DNA of 28,180 nt from UBA1756 sp045132235 (GTDB lineage Bacteria; Bacteroidota; Bacteroidia; Bacteroidales; WCHB1-69). The translations under genes were made by a program, and so were the position numbers. Shown here piece by piece: positions 7,925 to 14,311 of this stretch (its first letter is position 1; each line of letters begins with the position of its first letter). The notes below the pieces were generated by a model. The model did not search any database, was not told the origin of the DNA, and saw only the letters and a list, made by a program, of their open reading frames with translations. Location of the stretch: NCBI GenBank assembly GCA_045132235.1, contig JBGURX010000009.1:1-28180 (forward strand), given 5' to 3'.

Positions 7925-8299
7925 ATGGCAAGAATTGCGGGTATAGATTTACCTAAAAACAAAAGAGGAGAGATAGGTTTAACCTACATCTACGGTATCG
8001 GCAGAAGCACTGCCCAGAAGATTCTGGACCAGGCCGGTATCAGCTACGACAAGAAAGTGAGCGAGTGGAATGACGACGAGCTGGGTGCCCTCCGTGGCAT
8101 CATCGGCGAGATGAAGGTCGAAGGCGCACTGCGTTCTGAAGTGACGATGAACATCAAGCGATTGATGGATATCGGTTGTTACAGAGGCATCCGCCACCGT
8201 ATTGGTTTGCCGCTCCGCGGCCAGAGCACGAAGAACAACGCTCGTACTCGTAAGGGTCGTAAGAAAACTGTTGCCAACAAGAAGAAAGCAACCAAGTAG
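7925..8299 (+). CDS. rpsM: Small ribosomal subunit protein uS13
   Basis: This 124-residue protein contains MARIAGIDLPKNKRGEIGL, YIYGIGRSTAQKIL and GIRHRIGLPLRGQST, all diagnostic of uS13. The C-terminal tail is very basic (NARTRKGRKKTV, then Lys-rich), as expected for the part that reaches the P-site tRNA in the 30S head. It is the first gene of the alpha-operon part of the cluster. Confidence 0.97.
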   Translation: MARIAGIDLPKNKRGEIGLTYIYGIGRSTAQKILDQAGISYDKKVSEWNDDELGALRGIIGEMKVEGALRSEVTMNIKRLMDIGCYRGIRHRIGLPLRGQSTKNNARTRKGRKKTVANKKKATK

Positions 8300-8309
8300 T
8301 TTTAACGCC

Positions 8310-8336
8310 GGCCGCGTAGCCGCATAGCTTACGGCC
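8310..8336 (+). promoter_or_regulatory. GC-rich hairpin between rpsM and rpsK
   Basis: The 66-nt gap between rpsM and rpsK contains an imperfect GC-rich hairpin. GGCCG (8310-8314) pairs with CGGCC (8332-8336), followed by bulges and an inner AGC/GCT stem with a loop of about six bases. There is no T tract, so it is not an ordinary terminator. It could be an r-protein binding site or a processing/attenuation element. Confidence 0.35.
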
Positions 8337-8365
8337 AGAACATTAACACAGAAATTCAGAAGAAT

Positions 8366-8755
8366 ATGGCAAAGAATACCAAAACAACCAAAAAGAAAGT
8401 TGTCAGAATAGATGCGCTTGGAAAAGCATTCGTCTATGCATCTTTTAATAATGTTATCGTGTCCCTCACCAACAACGACGGACAGGTGATTTCATGGTCC
8501 TCCGCCGGCAAGATGGGCTTCAGAGGTTCCAAGAAAAACACTCCCTACGCCGCCCAGATGGCCGCGCAGGACTGCGCCAAGGTTGCTTACGACCTCGGAA
8601 TGAGAAGAGTGAAGGTGTATGTGAAGGGTCCCGGCGGCGGCCGCGAGTCTGCCATCCGTACCATCCACGCCTCCGGCATCAGCGTTGAAGAGATCATCGA
8701 CGTGACTCCGCTTCCGCACAACGGCTGCCGTCCCCCGAAACGCAGAAGAGTTTAA
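8366..8755 (+). CDS. rpsK: Small ribosomal subunit protein uS11
   Basis: This 129-residue protein has the uS11 core AFVYASFNNVIVSLTN, SSAGKMGFRGSKKNTPYAAQ and the C-terminal signature DVTPLPHNGCRPPKRRRV. uS11 lies in the 30S platform and contacts the Shine-Dalgarno/E-site region. It follows rpsM after a structured 66-nt spacer, and rpsD begins 38 nt after it. Confidence 0.97.
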   Translation: MAKNTKTTKKKVVRIDALGKAFVYASFNNVIVSLTNNDGQVISWSSAGKMGFRGSKKNTPYAAQMAAQDCAKVAYDLGMRRVKVYVKGPGGGRESAIRTIHASGISVEEIIDVTPLPHNGCRPPKRRRV

Positions 8756-8793
8756 GTTGTTGTTTTATTGTTAGATTATAAAAATATTAGATT

Positions 8794-9399
8794 ATGGCAA
8801 GATATACTGGACCTCGTACCAAAATTGCAAGAAAATTCAAAGAACCCATCTTTGGCTCTGACAAATATCTGGAAAGAAAGAACTATCCTCCCGGACAACA
8901 CGGACAGAGCAAGAGACGTGGCAAACTGTCGGAGTATGGCATGCAGCTGCAGGAGAAGCAGAAGGCCAAATACACCTACGGTATCCTCGAGCGTCAGTTC
9001 AAAAAACTGTTCCTCAAGGCCGCCAGCCGTAAGGGTATGACCGGTCAGAACTTGATCAAACTGATCGAGTCCCGCCTCGACAACGTGGTGTACCGCCTCG
9101 GCATTGCGCCCACCCGTGCCGCTGCCCGCCAGCTGGTCAGCCACCGCCACATCCTCGTCAACGGCAAGATCGCCAACATCCCCTCCCTGCTGCTCGTCCC
9201 CGGCGACGTCGTCGCAGTGCGCGAACGCTCCCAGGCTCTCGAGGTGATCACCAACTCCCTCGCCGGCCGCTCCAACGCCTACACGTGGCTGGAATGGGAT
9301 GCCAACATGATGTCTGGCAAATTTATGAATTATCCCGAGAGAGAAGAGGTTCCCGAGAACATCAACGAGCAGGCTATCGTTGAGTTGTACTCCAAATAA
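8794..9399 (+). CDS. rpsD: Small ribosomal subunit protein uS4
   Basis: This 201-residue protein starts MARYTGPRTKIARKF. The early RNA-binding segment includes YPPGQHG, and an S4 domain occupies roughly residues 95-160 (RLDNVVYRLG, then ARQLVSHRHILVNGK). No zinc-binding Cys cluster is seen at the N-terminus. uS4 is a primary 16S rRNA binder and, in many bacteria, the autoregulator of this operon. It lies between rpsK and rpoA. Confidence 0.97.
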   Translation: MARYTGPRTKIARKFKEPIFGSDKYLERKNYPPGQHGQSKRRGKLSEYGMQLQEKQKAKYTYGILERQFKKLFLKAASRKGMTGQNLIKLIESRLDNVVYRLGIAPTRAAARQLVSHRHILVNGKIANIPSLLLVPGDVVAVRERSQALEVITNSLAGRSNAYTWLEWDANMMSGKFMNYPEREEVPENINEQAIVELYSK

Positions 9400-9442
9400 T
9401 AGCTGATTCTCCCCCTATTTGTTAAACATAAAATTCATAAAA

Positions 9443-10438
9443 ATGGCAATATTAACCTTTCAGAAACCCGATAAAGTCGTCATGGTGAAATCTGATGATT
9501 TCCATGGTGAGTTTGAGTTCCGTCCCCTCCAGCCTGGCTACGGCATGACCGTCGGTAATGCACTCCGTCGCGTCCTGCTCTCCTCCCTGGAAGGCTTCGC
9601 AATCACCTCCATCAAGATCGAAGGCGTGGCGCAGGAGTTCTCCTCCATCCCCGGTGTCATGGAAGATGTTACCGACATCGTCCTCAATCTCAAGAAGGTG
9701 CGCCTCAAAAACCGTATTCCTGAGAAGACCAGCGAAAAAGCTACTATCGTCATCTCCGGACAGTCCACCTTCACCGCAGGCGATATGAACCGCTTCCTCA
9801 ACGCTTTCCAAGTGCTCAACGAGGATCAGGTGATCTGCACCATGGATCCCTCCGTGCGCATCGCAATGGAAATCACCATCGACAAGGGCCGCGGCTATGT
9901 GTCTGCTGAGGATAACAAGGCACTCCATGAAGGTCTTGGCGTCATCGTCATCGACTCCATCCACACCCCCATCCGCAACGTGCAATACGAAGTGGACAAC
10001 TGGCGTGTGGAACAGAAGACTGACTATGAGAAGCTGAACATCAAGATCGACACCGACGGCTCTATCCACCCCAAAGAGGCTCTGAAAGAGGCCGCCAAGC
10101 TGCTCATCCAGCACTTCGTGCTCTTCTCCGATGACAAAATCCTCGTTGATACGCCCGCCAACACCGGCGTTGAAGGTGAATTGGATGAGGAATCCCAGAA
10201 GATCCGTCAGCTGCTCAAAACCAAGCTCATCGACATGGACCTCTCTGTGCGCGCCCTCAACTGCCTCTCCTCCGCCCAGCTTGAAACCCTCGGCGATGTG
10301 GTGGCTATCCATAAGAACGACTTGCTGAAATTCCGCAATTTCGGTAAAAAGTCTTTGTCCGAACTGGAAGACCTTGTCAAGAGCAAGGGCCTCGATTTTG
10401 GAATGAATTTACAAAAGTATAAATTAGATAAGGAATAA
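9443..10438 (+). CDS. rpoA: DNA-directed RNA polymerase subunit alpha
   Basis: The 331-residue product has an N-terminal dimerisation/assembly domain (residues about 1-235), recognisable from FEFRPLQPGYGMTVGNALRR and LLSSLEGFAI. After an acidic linker comes the C-terminal domain that binds DNA and activators (about 250-325), with the ending KFRNFGKKSLSELEDLV. The start at 9443 (MAILTFQKPDK) matches Bacteroidota RpoA; an in-frame ATG 24 nt upstream would add a non-conserved octapeptide. rplQ follows after 5 nt. Confidence 0.96.
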   Translation: MAILTFQKPDKVVMVKSDDFHGEFEFRPLQPGYGMTVGNALRRVLLSSLEGFAITSIKIEGVAQEFSSIPGVMEDVTDIVLNLKKVRLKNRIPEKTSEKATIVISGQSTFTAGDMNRFLNAFQVLNEDQVICTMDPSVRIAMEITIDKGRGYVSAEDNKALHEGLGVIVIDSIHTPIRNVQYEVDNWRVEQKTDYEKLNIKIDTDGSIHPKEALKEAAKLLIQHFVLFSDDKILVDTPANTGVEGELDEESQKIRQLLKTKLIDMDLSVRALNCLSSAQLETLGDVVAIHKNDLLKFRNFGKKSLSELEDLVKSKGLDFGMNLQKYKLDKE

Positions 10439-10443
10439 TCGTT

Positions 10444-10938
10444 ATGAGACACCAGAAATCCATAAATCATTTAGGAAGAACAGCCGCCCACAGAAAGGCG
10501 ATGCTGTCCAACATGGCCTGCTCACTCATCCAGCACAAACGGATTGAAACTACACTCGCCAAGGCCAAGGAGTTGCGCAAGTTTGTCGAACCCCTCATCA
10601 CGAAGAGCAAAGAAGACACCACCCATTCACGCCGTGTTGTTTTCTCCTATCTTCACAACAAGTATGCCGTCACCGAACTCTATCGTGAGATCGCAAAGAA
10701 AATCGCTGACCGTCCCGGTGGTTACACCCGTATCCTCAAGACCGGTTTCCGTCAGGGTGACAATGCCGAGATGTGCATGATTGAGTTAGTGGACTATAAC
10801 GAGACTTACACCCAGCACGCTGAGAAGAAGGCCTCCAAGACCAGAAGAAGCCGTAGCAAGAAGGCTGCCGCCGCTCCTGCTGTTGAAGAGACTGCCGCTG
10901 CCGAGGCTCCTGCTACGGAAGCTCCCGCTGCTGAGTAA
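10444..10938 (+). CDS. rplQ: Large ribosomal subunit protein bL17 with Ala-rich tail
   Basis: The N-terminal 115 or so residues match bL17 (KSINHLGRTAAHRKAMLSNM, HKRIETTLAKAKELR and YTRILKTGFRQGDNAEM). A C-terminal extension of about 35 residues is first basic (TRRSRSKKAAA) and then rich in Ala, Pro, Thr and Glu. Such tails on bL17 are known in Bacteroidota. It is the last gene of the operon and is followed by a strong terminator. Confidence 0.96.
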   Translation: MRHQKSINHLGRTAAHRKAMLSNMACSLIQHKRIETTLAKAKELRKFVEPLITKSKEDTTHSRRVVFSYLHNKYAVTELYREIAKKIADRPGGYTRILKTGFRQGDNAEMCMIELVDYNETYTQHAEKKASKTRRSRSKKAAAAPAVEETAAAEAPATEAPAAE

Positions 10939-10956
10939 TTTCTCAACATTATCCAT

Positions 10957-10990
10957 AAAAAATAGTTGGCATCCGCCAACTATTTTTTTT
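10957..10990 (+). terminator. Strong terminator of the ribosomal operon
   Basis: A perfect 14-bp stem pairs 10957-10970 with 10975-10988 around the loop ATCC. The 3' arm ends in a run of eight T residues. The 5' arm begins with a run of A residues, so the hairpin could also act on the opposite strand. Confidence 0.9.
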
Positions 10991-11007
10991 ACCCAATTTG
11001 TATCAAG

Positions 11008-11427
11008 ATGAAAAAAACAGCCCTCCTTCTTCTGCTTTTGGTGCCGTTGTTCGCGTTCGGGCAGGCCGACCGGAAACTCGATGCCGACGGGAAACTGCTG
11101 TACCAGTACCAGCGCACCGTTTCCGAACCCTGCGACACTTGCTCTGAAATCACGGTCACCTTCCTGTTTGTGAATGGAAGCCATCCCACGGCCATTTCGC
11201 TCCGGCAGGAGGCTTTCGACACCGACGTGCGGTGGATCGACATTGCCGGCGGCACGGCGGGGCACGAAGAGGTGGTGGAGTTTGTGACGGCCAACCTGTC
11301 GGCCAACCAGACGGTCACATGGACCTATGCCGTTTCCGCGAAGAAAGGGAAGGTTTCAGCCCCTGAGAAGGCCGCACTGCTCATTATGGACGAACAATAC
11401 GCCGTGGAGAAAATCTGGCTGAAATGA
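11008..11427 (+). CDS. Small secreted protein of unknown function
   Basis: This 139-residue protein has a clear Sec signal peptide (MKKTA, then a Leu-rich core, LFAFGQ), probably cut after AFGQ. The start at 11008 is chosen because the in-frame upstream codons fall in the ribosomal-operon terminator. The mature part is beta-rich with a Cys-x-x-Cys pair (EPCDTCSEI) that might form a disulphide. Its middle (VTFLFVNGSHPTAISLRQ) could be an immunoglobulin-like beta-sandwich. I recognise no named family. The gene converges on rny across three hairpins. No clear -7 element was found, so its expression may depend on an atypical promoter or read-through. Confidence 0.7.
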   Translation: MKKTALLLLLLVPLFAFGQADRKLDADGKLLYQYQRTVSEPCDTCSEITVTFLFVNGSHPTAISLRQEAFDTDVRWIDIAGGTAGHEEVVEFVTANLSANQTVTWTYAVSAKKGKVSAPEKAALLIMDEQYAVEKIWLK

Positions 11428-11432
11428 GGCAG

Positions 11433-11474
11433 ATTCCGTTGCATGTAGAGTCCTGTCTCTACATGCAACGGAAT
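11433..11474. repeat. Perfect 18-bp inverted repeat (hairpin 1 of 3)
   Basis: An 18-nt arm at 11433-11450 is perfectly complementary to 11457-11474, with a 6-nt loop (TCCTGT). It contains the blocks TGCAACG and CTCTAC, which also occur in the palindrome at 19349-19376. It starts 6 nt after the stop of the secreted-protein gene. It resembles a short palindromic (REP-like) repeat more than a normal terminator, as no T tract follows. Confidence 0.75.
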
Positions 11475-11499
11475 GGCGATGAGCTTTATGCATACAATC

Positions 11500-11542
11500 A
11501 GAAAGGGAGATGGGGCTGCAAAGCAGCCCCATCTCCCTTTCT
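11500..11542. terminator. Perfect 20-bp hairpin between convergent genes (hairpin 2 of 3)
   Basis: A 20-bp perfect stem (11500-11519 with 11523-11542) has an AAA loop. The base of the stem is purine-rich on the plus strand and pyrimidine-rich on the other side (CCCTTTCTTG). It is a likely bidirectional terminator for the secreted-protein gene and rny, although the T run is short. Confidence 0.65.
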
Positions 11543-11564
11543 TGTTACATTGTGTTGGTACACC

Positions 11565-11592
11565 ATTCCGCCACCCGTAAGGGTGGCGGAAT
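11565..11592. terminator. Perfect 12-bp hairpin next to the rny stop (hairpin 3 of 3)
   Basis: ATTCCGCCACCC (11565-11576) pairs perfectly with 11581-11592 around a GTAA loop, starting 6 bp beyond the rny stop codon. It is the first structure an rny transcript would form after its stop. No T tract is present on either strand. Confidence 0.55.
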
Positions 11593-11598
11593 CTGTAC

Positions 11599-13176
11599 TT
11601 ATCGCGCGTAGTTCACGGAACGCGTTTCGCGAATCACCGTGATTTTGATTTGGCCCGGATAGGTCATCTCGTTCTGGATCTTCTTGGAAAGGTCGAACGA
11701 GATTTTGTCGGCCTGCTCGTCGGTCACCTTTTCGGCACCCACGATGACGCGGAGTTCGCGACCGGCCTGGATGGCGTAGGTCTTCACCACGCCGGGGTAG
11801 GTGAGGGCGAGGTTCTCGAGGTCGTTGAGACGTTTCATGTATGCTTCCACCACTTCGCGGCGTGCGCCGGGACGTGCGCCGGAGATGGCGTCGCAAACCT
11901 GCACCAGCGGAGAGATCAGGTTGTTCATCTCCATCTCATCGTGGTGCGCGCCGATGGCGTTCACAATCTCGGGTTTCTCCTTGTACTGTTCGGCCAGCTG
12001 GGCGCCGAAGAGGGCGTGCGGCATCTCGGGTTCGGTGTCGGGCACCTTGCCGATATCGTGCAGCAGACCGGCGCGTTTGGCCAGTTTGGGGTTCAGTCCC
12101 AGCTCGGCAGCCATGATGGCGCAGAGGTTGGCCACTTCCTTCGAGTGCTGCAGCAGGTTCTGACCGTAGGAGGAACGGTAGCGCATTTTGCCGACCATGC
12201 GCATGAGTTCGTGGCTCATGTTGTGGATGCCGAGGTCGATGCAGGTGCGTTTGCCTATTTCGTTGATTTCCTGTTCAATCTGTTTCTTCGTCTTGGCAAC
12301 GATTTCCTCGATGCGGGCGGGGTGGATACGGCCGTCGGTCACCAGTTTGTGGAGCGACAGACGGGCGATTTCGCGGCGCACGGGGTCGAAGCTGGAGAGT
12401 AGGATGGTGTCGGGTGAATCGTCGATGATGATGTCCACGCCGGTAAGGTTCTCCAAGGTGCGGATGTTACGGCCTTCACGACCGATGATACGGCCCTTGA
12501 TTTCGTCGTTTTCGATGTTGAAAACGGAGACGGCATTTTCGAGGGCAGTTTCCACGCCGGTGCGCTGTATCGACTTGATGACCAGCTTTTTGGCTTCCAT
12601 GTGGGCGGTGTTCTGGGCTTCGTCCACAATCTCTTTGATAGTGACCATGGCTTCGGCGCGAGCCTCTTCTTCCATCAGCTGTTTGAGCTGCTCCTTGGCC
12701 TGTTCGGCGGTGAGTTCGGCGATGGATTCGAGTTTGGCTTTTTGCACGGAGGTCTGTTTGTCGAGTTCGGCCTGTTTCTGCTCGGCGATTTCAATCTGGC
12801 GGTTGAGTCTCTCTTTCAACGTGTTGTTCTCGTTGATTTTGCGGTTGGCGTCCTCCAGTTTCTGGTTGAGGGTGTTCTCTTTCTGTTTGAGGCGGTTTTC
12901 CGCGTTGGAGAGCTCTTGGTTGCGGGCGTTCACGGTCTTTTCGTGTTCGGCCTTGAGTTGGAGGAATTTCTCCTTGGCTTGGAGCATTTTCTCCTTTTTC
13001 AGCAGTTCTGCATCTTCTTCAGATTTCTTTTTGAGTGCTTTGGCGTCGTCTTGTGCCTTTTTCAGGACATCCTGGCTGCGATTGGTGATTGCCTTCTTGA
13101 GAAGGGTATATGATAAGGCAACACCCGCACCACAACCAGCGACGGCACCGATAATAATTCCTATTGTTGCGTTCAT
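11599..13176 (-). CDS. rny: Ribonuclease Y
   Basis: RNase Y is a membrane-anchored endoribonuclease that initiates mRNA decay. The 525-residue product has an N-terminal transmembrane helix (about 3-25), a long charged coiled coil (about 35-190), a KH RNA-binding domain with its GxxG loop as GREG (about 232-235), and an HD domain with His373-Asp374 in LLHDIGK that binds the catalytic metals. Length and order match the family (about 520 residues). Upstream on the same strand lie a probable 6S RNA and zapA. The gene ends facing 11008-11427 with three hairpins between. Confidence 0.96.
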   Translation of the reverse strand: MNATIGIIIGAVAGCGAGVALSYTLLKKAITNRSQDVLKKAQDDAKALKKKSEEDAELLKKEKMLQAKEKFLQLKAEHEKTVNARNQELSNAENRLKQKENTLNQKLEDANRKINENNTLKERLNRQIEIAEQKQAELDKQTSVQKAKLESIAELTAEQAKEQLKQLMEEEARAEAMVTIKEIVDEAQNTAHMEAKKLVIKSIQRTGVETALENAVSVFNIENDEIKGRIIGREGRNIRTLENLTGVDIIIDDSPDTILLSSFDPVRREIARLSLHKLVTDGRIHPARIEEIVAKTKKQIEQEINEIGKRTCIDLGIHNMSHELMRMVGKMRYRSSYGQNLLQHSKEVANLCAIMAAELGLNPKLAKRAGLLHDIGKVPDTEPEMPHALFGAQLAEQYKEKPEIVNAIGAHHDEMEMNNLISPLVQVCDAISGARPGARREVVEAYMKRLNDLENLALTYPGVVKTYAIQAGRELRVIVGAEKVTDEQADKISFDLSKKIQNEMTYPGQIKITVIRETRSVNYAR

Positions 13177-13227
13177 AAAATTGTATTGGTTAATATATTG
13201 TGGTTAAGTGTTTTAAAATAAAAAAGC

Positions 13228-13390
13228 CCGCATCGTCCCATAGGGTTATCACAAACTCCTATAATTTACGTTGAGGGAGCCTTGGCATCGCAATAGTCCC
13301 ACGGGTGCGGAGCACCTTGCCTTGCGACAATCAGGGCCGGATTTTGACACCAAAAGAGCCTATCCCTCTATTTTATTCTGTTGAGTTTGC
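13228..13390 (-). ncRNA. ssrS: Probable 6S RNA (Bacteroidales type)
   Basis: This non-coding stretch of about 160 nt between zapA and rny can fold as one long interrupted hairpin on the minus strand. The closing stem CAAACTC (13383-13389) pairs with GAGTTTG (13252-13258). Inside are a GAGGGA/TCCCTC helix, a large internal bubble, a CGCAA/TTGCG helix and an apical GGTGC-TCC-GCACC hairpin (within 13305-13320). This open-promoter mimic is the 6S architecture, which binds and inhibits the housekeeping RNA polymerase. A -7 element lies just upstream at 13391-13398. 6S genes are often adjacent to zapA, as in E. coli. The 3' end, near a T run in the transcript at about 13226-13220, is approximate. 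Identification rests on structure and location, not on a covariance search. Confidence 0.7.
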
Positions 13391-13398
13391 CAAACGTA
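13391..13398 (-). promoter_or_regulatory. -7 element (TACGTTTG) for the 6S-like RNA
   Basis: A perfect TAnnTTTG on the minus strand lies directly before the closing stem of the 6S-like RNA and 35 bp after the zapA stop. No TTG is seen at the expected -33 distance. Confidence 0.5.
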
Positions 13399-13432
13399 TC
13401 TGGACGTGCGGGTATGTTTGTATTCAAAGAAC

Positions 13433-13822
13433 CTATCGATCAACGTGGTCAAGGACCGCTGGGGTACCGGCAGGGGTGCTGTCGGTTTCGCTTGGATGGG
13501 CTGTTGTTTCCTCTTGGAGGGCATCCAGCGCTTCGCTCATCATGTCTGCCAAGGTGTTCAGCTTCTCCAGTCGGGGCAGCAGGTCGCCTTCGTAGCCATT
13601 GAGTTTTTCTTCTTTCGCTATATAATTGACTGTCACTTCGATGAGTAATTTTGAGAGTAAATCTTGCTGGTCAGTGAAGTTCCATTTTTTAGCAAAGTCA
13701 GCGGCTTTTTCGTTGATTCGCTTTTCGGCTTCGCGGTAGTAAACCTCGTGCTCCTTTCTAATCCACAAGTCGATGTGCCTTTGCAGTACCGATATTTGAA
13801 TGTGGGTGGGTTCCTTTTCCAT
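13433..13822 (-). CDS. zapA: Cell division protein ZapA-like
   Basis: ZapA binds and cross-links FtsZ protofilaments at midcell. The 129-residue product has the ZapA layout: an N-terminal beta-strand region, then the motif EVYYREAEKRINEKAADFA (the conserved R-x-A-x-x-I-N-x-K helix start), and a long helical segment with VTVNYIAKEE and a coiled-coil end. A Thr/Pro/Ala-rich C-terminal tail of about 25 residues extends beyond the usual length of about 100. Its ATG overlaps the stop of the upstream coiled-coil gene by one base (TAATG). The order coiled-coil protein, zapA, 6S RNA, rny supports the call. Confidence 0.85.
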   Translation of the reverse strand: MEKEPTHIQISVLQRHIDLWIRKEHEVYYREAEKRINEKAADFAKKWNFTDQQDLLSKLLIEVTVNYIAKEEKLNGYEGDLLPRLEKLNTLADMMSEALDALQEETTAHPSETDSTPAGTPAVLDHVDR

Positions 13823-14112
13823 TATTTACTATTTATGAAGCCGATGCAATAATCTATTTCCCGCACTAATCTGTTGATTTCTTTTTTTAATTCAGTAGTG
13901 TCTTCTTTTTTGAGTAGGTTTTGTGTGATGCCGAGCATCTGTTGTTGGTTTTTCCGATTTTCCTGCTCTTTCCCCATCGCCTCTATCCGACAGAGCAGCT
14001 CTTTGTTCTCCTGTTGCATATGGCCGACAAGTTGCTGATAGTCACGAAGCCGGATGATGATTCCGGCCATCTTGTTTTCTAAATCCTCAAATTGTTGCGT
14101 CAGGTTTGCCAT
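13822..14112 (-). CDS. Short coiled-coil protein translated with zapA
   Basis: This 96-residue protein is almost wholly alpha-helical, Gln/Glu/Lys/Leu-rich and predicted to form a coiled coil from about residue 3 to 60 (LTQQFEDLENKMAGIIIRL, then QQLVGHMQQENKELL). A second helix follows at about 68-95. A short coiled-coil gene before zapA is common in Bacteroidales. By size and type it resembles ZapB-like partners, but sequence identity to ZapB cannot be claimed. The one-base stop/start overlap with zapA implies coupled expression. A -7 element lies 18 nt upstream of the start. Confidence 0.8.
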   Translation of the reverse strand: MANLTQQFEDLENKMAGIIIRLRDYQQLVGHMQQENKELLCRIEAMGKEQENRKNQQQMLGITQNLLKKEDTTELKKEINRLVREIDYCIGFINSK

Positions 14113-14129
14113 GCAATAAAATGAACGTG

Positions 14130-14137
14130 CAAATATA
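14130..14137 (-). promoter_or_regulatory. -7 element (TATATTTG) for the zapA operon
   Basis: A perfect TAnnTTTG on the minus strand lies 17 bp before the start of the coiled-coil gene. There is no clear -33 TTG. Confidence 0.5.
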
Positions 14138-14262
14138 CGTATTATTTTCTGCTTTCGGTCACCCTTCCCGCATATTTTTCATTATTCCGATGTTCATTTC
14201 TCCTACAGCCCTCTCTTGCCGAGTGTTAACACCCTTCACTTTTCAGTTTCCAATTTTCAATT

Positions 14263-14311
14263 TTCACTCTTCAGTCTTTAATTTTCACTCTTCACTCTTC
14301 ACTCTTCACTT
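14263..14311 (+). repeat. Degenerate 7-bp tandem repeat (TTCACTC) at the PAP2 gene stop
   Basis: Heptamers TTCACTC occur at 14263, 14284, 14291 and 14298, with variants TTCAGTC (14270) and TTCACTT (14305). The last unit contains the TGA stop of the minus-strand phosphatase gene (14306-14308). Upstream (14229-14262) is similar low-complexity TTTTCA sequence. Confidence 0.85.

Noticed and set aside
12188..13207. Plus-strand open frame of 339 codons opposite rny
   Set aside because: It is a Ser/Leu/Arg-rich mirror of the RNase Y coiled coil with no recognisable motif; rny is unambiguous on the other strand.
13305..13648. Short plus-strand frames between rny and zapA
   Set aside because: They overlap the 6S-like RNA and zapA on the opposite strand and encode no recognisable protein.
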